Source: an uncultured Porphyromonadaceae bacterium (GTDB lineage Bacteria; Bacteroidota; Bacteroidia; Bacteroidales; Muribaculaceae). From it: a stretch of 13,581 bases of DNA. Both the position numbers and the translations under genes were made by a program. Below, in pieces: positions 8,166 to 13,581 of the stretch; within the stretch, counting starts at the first letter, position 1, and each line of letters starts with the position of its first letter. The DNA is taken from positions 1-13,581 of the forward strand of contig URZG01000029.1 in assembly GCA_900552325.1 (NCBI GenBank), read 5' to 3'. The notes under the pieces are model-generated. The model did not search any database and had not been told where the DNA came from. It was given only the letters and a program-made list of their open reading frames with translations.

Positions 8166-9407
8166 ATGGATATTCGTAAGATACTGATTGTTTTGCTGGC
8201 CGTGGTTGCGCCGGCGATGATACGCGCGGTCACCCCGGAGGAGGTTGATAACGTGCATGCGCGCGACGCGCGGCGATATGTCAGCGATATGGCGGGAGTG
8301 CTCTCGCCGCAGGCGCTGGCCCGGGCGGACTCTATCCTCGGGGATATACGCCGGCAGACTTCGGCCGAGGCGGTGATGGTGATCGTCGACGATCTCTCAG
8401 GCGAGGATATCGACGACTGGGCCACGGAGCTGTTTTCTCTATGGGGCATCGGGAAAAAGGACCGTGACAACGGTGTGCTTCTGGTCACTTCAGTCAATGA
8501 CCGCGAAAACGTGATCCGTACGGGGTACGGCGCCGAACCGGTGCTACCCGATGTGGTGTGCTGGAATATTATCGACAAGAAGATGAATCCCCGTTTCCGC
8601 GAAGGGGACTTCGACGCCGGTGTGCTCGACGCGCTGCAGGCTGTAAACGCCTCCATGACGTCGGAGGAGGCACGCGCCGAACTTGCCTCCTCGCAGCCCG
8701 ACGGCGCCGCCGCTGACGATGCGGGAGAACTTTTCAAGGGGTATCTGGCGCTCGGCGCGATCTGTTCGCTGGGACTTCTGCTGCTTGTGATATACCTTTG
8801 GTCTACGACGGGCAAACTCCCCGTGGCCGAAGCCTACCGTAAATGGGACCGCTGGAAGCTCCCCGCCGTAATGGTGACTGTGCTTTTCATCGGAATACCG
8901 CTCCCCTGGCTGATCGTGATGCTGCTGCGGATGCGTCACATCCGTCTGCAACGCCATCCGTGCCCCAACTGCGGCACGAGGATGCACCGCCTCGACGAAG
9001 AGACCGACAACGAGTATCTCACCCCGTCGCAGGACCTCGAGGAGCAACTTAAATCCGTAGACTACGATGTATGGCTCTGCCCCAAATGCAACGAACGCGA
9101 TATCATCCCCTACGTCAACCCACTATCATCGTACAAGGTATGCCCCGCCTGCGGCACCCGCGCCGAACAGATGGTGGCTGACCGCGTGGTACGTCAGCCG
9201 TCAGAATTGCACGAGGGGCTGGCAGTCAGGGATTTCCGTTGCGCCAACTGCGGCCACACACGTGCCGTGCAAACCACGCTGCCGAAACTGCCGCCTGTAA
9301 TCATCGGTGGCTTCGGCGGACACGGAGGAGGTGGTGGCGGAGGCTTCTCCGGCGGTTCCTTCGGGGGCGGTATGACCGGCGGTGGAGGAGGCCGCGGCGG
9401 CTGGTGA
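8166..9407 (+). CDS. TPM-domain membrane protein with twin zinc ribbons and Gly-rich tail
   Basis: A 413-residue protein. An N-terminal signal (residues 1 to about 21, ILIVLLAVVAPAMIRA) is followed by a TPM domain (about 38-165; YVSDMAGVLSP, AVMVIVDDLSGEDIDDWA, WGIGKKDRDNGVLLVTS, RTGYGAEPVLPD), the fold found in TLP18.3/Psb32/MOLO-1 and YgcG proteins. Two membrane helices lie at about 192-212 and 232-254. Two CxxC-CxxC zinc ribbons follow (Cys266/269 with 305/308; Cys326/329 with 359/362). The last 35 or so residues are almost all Gly with Ser, Phe and Met, as is usual for bacterial TPM proteins. The family's biochemical role is poorly known; some members have phosphatase activity or assist membrane-complex repair. 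The ATG is 6 nt after the upstream stop, so it is likely in the same operon. Confidence 0.9.
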   Translation: MDIRKILIVLLAVVAPAMIRAVTPEEVDNVHARDARRYVSDMAGVLSPQALARADSILGDIRRQTSAEAVMVIVDDLSGEDIDDWATELFSLWGIGKKDRDNGVLLVTSVNDRENVIRTGYGAEPVLPDVVCWNIIDKKMNPRFREGDFDAGVLDALQAVNASMTSEEARAELASSQPDGAAADDAGELFKGYLALGAICSLGLLLLVIYLWSTTGKLPVAEAYRKWDRWKLPAVMVTVLFIGIPLPWLIVMLLRMRHIRLQRHPCPNCGTRMHRLDEETDNEYLTPSQDLEEQLKSVDYDVWLCPKCNERDIIPYVNPLSSYKVCPACGTRAEQMVADRVVRQPSELHEGLAVRDFRCANCGHTRAVQTTLPKLPPVIIGGFGGHGGGGGGGFSGGSFGGGMTGGGGGRGGW

Positions 9408-9431
9408 CACTCCGGGCGCGATCATCCGCAA

Positions 9432-10175
9432 ATGACCCTTACCTGCATCGCATTACGCACGATAAAATATTCCGACCGGGCATCCATTCTCAGCGTCTAC
9501 ACCGCCGAGCGGGGTCACATGTCGCTGGCCGTACCTGCCGGAAAAGGTAAAAGTGCCGCACGTTTCAGAGCGCTCACCATGCCTATGGCCGTGTTCGAGT
9601 GTCAGACGGACGCGCGACCGGGGCGCGATATTGTCAATGCCCGCGATGTGCGCGGCATTATCCTCCCCCCTTCCGGCTCGCCGATAGCCACAGTCGTGGC
9701 ACTTTTCCTGGCCGATTTCCTGGGCGCCCTCCTGCGCGAGCCACAGGCCGATGCCCCCCTGTTCGCCTTTCTGCTTCACGGGGCCGAGGCTCTCGCGGCT
9801 TGTGCGCTCCCCGGAGAGGGAGGGGTACGCGCGGCGAGACGGCTCCCCAATTTCCACATCGCGTTCATGATGCGGCTTCAGAGATTCATGGGAATAGAAC
9901 CCGACTGGGGCACATACAGCCCCGGAGCCGTATTCGATATGGCGGCGGGGGTGTTCCGCACCCTGCCGCCGCCACACCCGCGCTATCTGAACCCCGACGA
10001 ATCGGCCGCCGCCCGTAGCCTCAGCCGCATGACTATGGCCAACTGCCATCGTTTCAGCTTCTCACGCTTCGACCGCAACCGTATCCTCGACGGGCTGCTG
10101 AGCTACTACCGGCTCCATTTCCCCACCCTCGGGCCGTTACCCTCCACCGACATCCTGCGTCAGCTCTTCTCCTGA
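9432..10175 (+). CDS. recO: DNA repair protein RecO
   Basis: A 247-residue protein matching RecO in length and order. The N-terminal OB-fold (about 1-80) begins with CIALRTIKYSDRASILSVYT and GHMSLAVPAGKGK, the usual RecO opening. The rest is helical, including FHIAFMMRLQRFMGIEPDW and the late ESAAARSLSRM and LLSYYRLHFP segments. RecO works with RecF and RecR to load RecA on SSB-coated single-stranded DNA in gap repair. No CxxC zinc motif is present, so this is the zinc-free form. It starts 24 nt after the TPM gene and is the last gene of the plus-strand run. The stop codon is one base before the inverted-repeat element. Confidence 0.9.
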   Translation: MTLTCIALRTIKYSDRASILSVYTAERGHMSLAVPAGKGKSAARFRALTMPMAVFECQTDARPGRDIVNARDVRGIILPPSGSPIATVVALFLADFLGALLREPQADAPLFAFLLHGAEALAACALPGEGGVRAARRLPNFHIAFMMRLQRFMGIEPDWGTYSPGAVFDMAAGVFRTLPPPHPRYLNPDESAAARSLSRMTMANCHRFSFSRFDRNRILDGLLSYYRLHFPTLGPLPSTDILRQLFS

Positions 10176-10176
10176 C

Positions 10177-10392
10177 AAGTAACTGGTCGAAATTATTTTA
10201 ATGTTTATTCGGATAAAATTTTTAGAAGATTTTTCTCGTTATCGCGAAGCGCTTTGGACGGAGGTCCAAAGATCAAGAAGGAGTGTAGTGAGCTACACGA
10301 CTGATGAAGAGAGGAAAAGATTCAAAAATTTTGCCGAAAAAACATTGAAATAAAAAGACCGGTTAATATAAAATAATTTTGAACAGTTACTT
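10177..10392. repeat. 216-bp MITE-like inverted-repeat element
   Basis: The left end (10177-10200) and right end (10369-10392) are 24-bp inverted repeats that match at 22 of 24 positions, both beginning AAGTAACTG at the outside. A second, less perfect inverted match joins about 10201-10237 with about 10312-10348; the right arm carries some 20 extra bases between the two matched blocks. The core holds two hairpins: CTTTGGAC/GTCCAAAG (10252-10259 with 10264-10271, loop GGAG) and GTGTAG/CTACAC (10283-10288 with 10293-10298, loop TGAG). There is no open frame. It fills the whole gap between recO and the convergent synthetase gene and is far more AT-rich at its ends than both. No target-site duplication is visible. 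It may act as a bidirectional terminator. Mobility is inferred. Confidence 0.7.
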
Positions 10393-10404
10393 AACCCTCC
10401 GCGG

Positions 10405-12087
10405 TCAGCCTTTGGCGGCCTTTGCGGTCACGGCGTCGGCCTGGCGGATAGCCACATGGCGGATCTTGCCGGAGATCGTCTTGGGGAGTTCCTTTACGAA
10501 CTCTATGATGCGGGGATATTTGTAGGGTGCGGTGATGCGTTTTACGTGGTTCTGGATCTCCTTGACAAGATCGGAGCCGGCGCGCGACAGATAATCCTTG
10601 GCCAGGACGATGGTGGCTTTTACTACCTGACCGCGTACCTCGTCGGGCACGGCAGTGACGGCACACTCCACCACGGCGGGATGCGTGAGGCACGCGCTCT
10701 CCACCTCGAACGGCCCGATGCGGTAGCCCGACGACTTGATCACGTCGTCCTTGCGGCCCACGAACCAGAAGTAGCCGTCCTCGTCGCGCCATGCGATGTC
10801 GCCGGTATGATAATAACCGTCGTGCCAGGCCATTGCGGTCAGTTCGGGATCATCAAGATACTCCTTGAAAAGTCCGGCCGGCTTGGGGCCGTTCTCAGGC
10901 ACACGGATCACGATCTCTCCCTCTTCGCCGGGAGCCACCTCCTCCATGCGGTTGTTCATCACCTTGATATCGTACTGTGGATTGGGAAGTCCCATCGAAC
11001 CGGCACGCGGCTCCATCCAGGGGAAGGTACCCACGGTGAGTGTTGTCTCCGTCTGTCCGAACCCTTCGCGGAGCGGAATCCCCGTGATCTCTTTCCATCT
11101 GTCGGCGACCGAGGGGTTGAGAGCTTCTCCGGCGGTCGTGCACCACTCGAGAGCCGAGAGGTCGTAGCTCTCCATATCCTCGCGTATGAGGAAACGGTAG
11201 ACCGTAGGAGGGGCGCAGAACGACGTTACCCGGTAGCGCTCCATCTGCCGCAGAAGGTCGGAGGGGACGAACTTGCCGAAATCATAGACGAACACCTCGG
11301 CCCCTGCCAGCCACTGGCCGTAGAGTTTACCCCATACAGCCTTGCCCCATCCGGTGTCGGCCACCGTGAGATGGCGCGATCCCGGATGGAGATTGTGCCA
11401 GTAGGACGCGGTGACGATATGCCCCAGTGGATAAGTGAAATCGTGCGCCACCATCTTAGGTTCGCCGGAAGTACCCGAAGTGAAGTAGAGAAGCATGGTG
11501 TCGGAATTGTCGTTGGCCGGCTGCGGACGCCGGAATTCGGGCGCCTTTTCCACCGAACGGTCAAGGTCGAGCCATCCGCGCGGCACAACAGGGCCGGTGG
11601 ACACCAGCCATTTCACCGACTGGCACCGCGGCAGGGCGGTGCTGACGTGCGACACTATATCTTCGTCGCCGGCGGCTACGATCATCTTTATATCGGCCTT
11701 CTGGCAACGGTAGACAATATCCTTGGGGGTAAGGAGATGCGTGGCCGGGATGGCCACGGCGCCGAGTTTATGTAGAGCCATCATCGACGTCCAGAACTGC
11801 CAGTGGCGTTTGAGAATCAGCATCACACGGTCACCGCGTCCTATACCGAGACTCTGGAAAAACGCCGCCGTACGGTCCGACAGCTCCGATATTTCGGCGA
11901 ATGTGAACCTGCGCTCAGCGCCGTTCTCGTCAGTCCACAGCAGCGCCGGACGATCAGGTTCGTCGGCCGCCATGCGGTCTACGACGTCGTATGCGAAGTT
12001 AAACCGCTGGGGAACGACGATATGCAGATTCTTACAGAAATCATCATAAGAATTGAACTGTGTCTGTGTCAAGTACCTTTCAATCAT
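10405..12087 (-). CDS. Medium-chain (ACSM-type) acyl-CoA synthetase
   Basis: A 560-residue member of the ANL adenylate-forming superfamily. It activates a carboxylic acid with ATP to an acyl-adenylate and then makes the CoA thioester. Visible motifs in order: the phosphate-binding loop YFTSGTSGEPKMVAH (201-215), EGFGQTETT (341-349), YHTGD (426-430), the hinge region GRKDDVIKSSGYRIGPFEVE (444-463), and the C-terminal PKTISGKI with the catalytic Lys at about 541. Overall similarity suggests the medium-chain/ACSM and branched-chain or aromatic acid group rather than classical acetyl-CoA synthetase, which is longer; the exact acid is unknown. It is transcribed toward recO and away from the epimerase gene. 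Its ATG overlaps the stop of a possible 31-codon upstream reading frame (ATGA). Confidence 0.9.
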   Translation of the reverse strand: MIERYLTQTQFNSYDDFCKNLHIVVPQRFNFAYDVVDRMAADEPDRPALLWTDENGAERRFTFAEISELSDRTAAFFQSLGIGRGDRVMLILKRHWQFWTSMMALHKLGAVAIPATHLLTPKDIVYRCQKADIKMIVAAGDEDIVSHVSTALPRCQSVKWLVSTGPVVPRGWLDLDRSVEKAPEFRRPQPANDNSDTMLLYFTSGTSGEPKMVAHDFTYPLGHIVTASYWHNLHPGSRHLTVADTGWGKAVWGKLYGQWLAGAEVFVYDFGKFVPSDLLRQMERYRVTSFCAPPTVYRFLIREDMESYDLSALEWCTTAGEALNPSVADRWKEITGIPLREGFGQTETTLTVGTFPWMEPRAGSMGLPNPQYDIKVMNNRMEEVAPGEEGEIVIRVPENGPKPAGLFKEYLDDPELTAMAWHDGYYHTGDIAWRDEDGYFWFVGRKDDVIKSSGYRIGPFEVESACLTHPAVVECAVTAVPDEVRGQVVKATIVLAKDYLSRAGSDLVKEIQNHVKRITAPYKYPRIIEFVKELPKTISGKIRHVAIRQADAVTAKAAKG

Positions 12088-12179
12088 AGTGGAAACGCAT
12101 TAAGTCCGTCGGAATATGGAGATTGGATCAATACCGGATGCCGCGGACCGGCCTCCGGGGGTCTGTGCCCGTCGGACAT
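12084..12179 (-). CDS. Possible 31-codon leader ORF before the acyl-CoA synthetase
   Basis: An ATG at 12179 opens a frame beginning MSDGHRPPEAGPRHP and ending at TGA (12086-12084), which overlaps the synthetase ATG as ATGA. The region is GC-rich and can fold: 12103-12111 and 12170-12178 are near-perfect inverted repeats (GTCCGTCGG against CCGTCGGAC). It has no recognisable domain. The exact stop-start overlap is the only reason to list it; it may be chance in a structured 5' leader. Confidence 0.2.
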   Translation of the reverse strand: MSDGHRPPEAGPRHPVLIQSPYSDGLNAFPL

Positions 12180-12298
12180 GTAATAACCTAAACAGCAGCT
12201 TCTTCTTCAAAAGCCTAAACCTAAAACGTCCGCAATTTATAAAAAGATTTCCAAACCCCCACCGTTATGACAAACTTTAATTTTCAGCACATACCGCG

Positions 12299-12312
12299 TT
12301 AACAGGTGTTAA
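12299..12312. promoter_or_regulatory. Dyad upstream of the epimerase promoter
   Basis: TTAACA-GG-TGTTAA is a perfect 6-bp dyad with a 2-bp spacer, centred about 41 bp before the TAACTTTG box of the epimerase gene, in the divergent intergenic region. The position suits a regulator-binding site acting on neuC. It could also affect the synthetase gene on the other strand. Which protein binds, if any, is unknown. Confidence 0.3.
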
Positions 12313-12346
12313 TTTGTGCAATCACCGGAATATTAAAGTTTTTTCG

Positions 12347-12355
12347 TAACTTTGC
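12347..12355 (+). promoter_or_regulatory. Bacteroidetes -7 box of the epimerase gene
   Basis: TAACTTTGC matches the TAnnTTTG consensus and ends 6 nt before the ATG at 12362, with GAGGAT in between. The same box in nearly the same place precedes the ORF6N gene. No convincing -33 TTTG is found at normal spacing (the nearest, at 12313-12316, is 30 nt away). The leader would be very short. Confidence 0.6.
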
Positions 12356-12361
12356 GAGGAT

Positions 12362-13581
12362 ATGGAAAAGAGGAAGATATGCATCGTGACTTCGGCGAGA
12401 GCCGACTGGGGACTGCTACAGCCGGTGGCGGCCGAACTGCGACGCGCACCGCAGGTGGAGCTGCAGATCGTGGCCACCAACATGCACCTGATGCCGGCGT
12501 ACGGCATGACCGTCAACGAGATCGAGGCCGACGGCTTCACCGTGAGCGAACGCGTGCCGATGGATGCCGCCGGCGACTCCCCTCTTGACAAAGCCCTGGC
12601 CACCTCGCGCTGCATGGCCGGAATGGCCGATGCGTTCGGACGTCTGCGCCCCGATATCATACTCCTGTTAGGCGACCGCTACGAGATGCTGGCAGTGGCC
12701 TCTGCGGCAACGATAACGGGGATTCCCATCGCCCATATTTCGGGGGGCGAGATCACCGAGGGCGCCATAGACGACAACATCCGTCACGCCCTCACCAAAC
12801 TCTCCTCGCTCCATTTCACAGCCACGGAGCCTTATCGCCGCCGGGTTATACAGATGGGCGAGGATCCGTCGAGAGTATGGAACGCCGGCGCGCCCGGAGT
12901 CTACAATATAGCCCATACCCCGCTGATGCCTAAGGAAGAACTGGAAGCATCGGTCGGTATGCCGCTTGACCGCGACACTCTCCTGATAACACTTCATCCC
13001 GTAACCCGCGACACGGAGCCTGTGGCCGTGCGCTGCTCGGCCCTGCTGGAAGCGCTCGACAGCTTCCCCTCCTCGCGGGTTCTTTTCACATATCCCAACA
13101 ACGATGCCGACGGCTCAGTGATCATCAGCATGATAGAAGATTATGTGAGCCGCAACCCGGGCCGGGCGAAAGCCGTGGCGTCGCTCGGCAGGGTCCGTTA
13201 TCTCTCGGCCTTGAAATATGTCGGCGCGGTGGTCGGCAACTCCTCGTCGGGTGTGGTCGAGGTACCGTCGGCCGGAATCCCTACGGTAGACATCGGCCCG
13301 CGGCAGCATGGCCGCATCGCCGCCGAATCGGTGATACACTGCGCCGAAGACGCCCGCTCCATCGCCGGAGCCATCGCCCGGGGCATCCCCGTCTATGAGC
13401 GGGCGCAGGCATGGGGCGCGCTGATGCGGCGGTACAAGAACGCCCTGTGCGTCTCCGGCACTCACGGCAAAACCACCACCACCTCCATGTGTACTCACAT
13501 CTTCATGGCGGCCGAGCAGGATCCCACCGTCATGATCGGCGGCACGCTGCCCCTGCTGCACTCCGGCTACCGGGTGGGACA
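12362..13581 (+). CDS. neuC: NeuC-type UDP-GlcNAc 2-epimerase, C-terminus replaced by MurC sequence
   Basis: The open frame runs off the window end (406 codons visible). Residues 1 to about 338 are a hydrolysing UDP-N-acetylglucosamine 2-epimerase, which makes ManNAc or related sugars for sialic-acid-like surface glycans. Visible motifs: KICIVTSARADWGLL at the start, LGDRYEM (Asp105, Arg106), HISGGEITEGAIDDNIRH (125-142), TLHPVTRDTEP, VGNSSSGVVEVPS (Asn293 onward) and IGPRQHGRIAAESV (311-324). The normal family length is about 370-390, so roughly the last 40 residues are missing. At about residue 339 the frame passes into MurC sequence without a stop. The start is set by the TAACTTTG box and GAGGA just upstream. 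Confidence 0.88.
   Translation, partial: MEKRKICIVTSARADWGLLQPVAAELRRAPQVELQIVATNMHLMPAYGMTVNEIEADGFTVSERVPMDAAGDSPLDKALATSRCMAGMADAFGRLRPDIILLLGDRYEMLAVASAATITGIPIAHISGGEITEGAIDDNIRHALTKLSSLHFTATEPYRRRVIQMGEDPSRVWNAGAPGVYNIAHTPLMPKEELEASVGMPLDRDTLLITLHPVTRDTEPVAVRCSALLEALDSFPSSRVLFTYPNNDADGSVIISMIEDYVSRNPGRAKAVASLGRVRYLSALKYVGAVVGNSSSGVVEVPSAGIPTVDIGPRQHGRIAAESVIHCAEDARSIAGAIARGIPVYERAQAWGALMRRYKNALCVSGTHGKTTTTSMCTHIFMAAEQDPTVMIGGTLPLLHSGYRVG
13382..13581 (+). CDS. murC: MurC internal fragment (UDP-N-acetylmuramate–L-alanine ligase), in frame with the epimerase
   Basis: From GIPVYERAQAWGALMRRY through CVSGTHGKTTTTSM (P-loop; Gly366, Lys370) to PTVMIGGTLPLL this is the end of the MurC N-terminal domain and the start of its central ATP-binding domain. 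MurC adds L-alanine to UDP-MurNAc in peptidoglycan synthesis. The N-terminal UDP-binding Rossmann domain of MurC is absent here, and the window ends before the catalytic and C-terminal parts. The wording TSMCTHIFMAAEQDPTVMIG resembles Clostridia (Faecalibacterium/Gemmiger-type) MurC; Bacteroidetes MurC, as I know it, reads closer to CNAFLGGI at this point. This suggests foreign or mis-joined sequence. Confidence 0.85.

Noticed and set aside
9300..9407. Gly-rich repeat at the end of the TPM gene as a separate repeat or sequence error
   Set aside because: A Gly-rich C-terminal tail is usual in bacterial TPM-domain proteins and stays in frame to a normal stop.
10456..11775. 439-residue plus-strand open frame opposite the acyl-CoA synthetase
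   Set aside because: The minus strand has every adenylate-forming motif in order; the plus-strand frame has none and follows from codon bias.
1..13581. CRISPR array
   Set aside because: No regularly spaced direct repeats of suitable length were seen anywhere; the only short repeats (1-20 and 39-55) are two-copy.

Overview
The window looks like a high-GC member of the Bacteroidales, possibly Muribaculaceae-like; I infer this and cannot verify it by search. The evidence is a PorU-type C25 peptidase of the type IX secretion system, a Bacteroidetes-type RecO, TAnnTTTG-type -7 promoter boxes immediately before start codons, and start sites without clear Shine-Dalgarno sequences. The last 200 bases probably come from a different organism (a Clostridia-like murC).

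Left edge (1-1300): an AT-rich stretch runs into what looks like the last part of a tRNA-Ser gene (ending CCA, positions 138-152), followed by a strong rho-independent terminator. No tRNA body lies upstream, so this resembles the attachment-site copy left by an element integrated into a tRNA gene. A minus-strand gene follows, encoding an ORF6N DNA-binding domain joined to a phospholipase-D-like HKD domain. It is visibly more AT-rich than the rest.

Centre (1312-10175): a plus-strand run of closely packed genes. porU is interrupted by a single-base frameshift near 2391. After it come two tandem, clearly paralogous multi-pass membrane proteins that resemble GT-C glycosyltransferases (shared DESYQ and YNWD motifs), then a TPM-domain membrane protein with two zinc ribbons and a Gly-rich tail, then recO. 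Spacings are 26 nt, an 8-nt overlap, 6 nt and 24 nt, so this is probably one transcription unit. PorU processes type IX cargo and joins it to lipopolysaccharide at the surface. A role for the adjacent GT-C-like pair in making the surface glycan is possible but unproven.

Right part (10176-13581): the gap between recO and a convergent acyl-CoA synthetase gene is almost exactly filled by a 216-bp inverted-repeat element (MITE-like) with two internal hairpins. The synthetase gene is divergent from a neuC-type UDP-GlcNAc 2-epimerase gene that has a -7 box and a dyad upstream. At about 13370-13384 the epimerase reading frame passes without a stop into the P-loop region of MurC. The MurC part looks like a Clostridia/Ruminococcaceae protein, not a Bacteroidetes one, so a chimeric metagenome contig is the leading explanation, with a real gene fusion as the less likely alternative.
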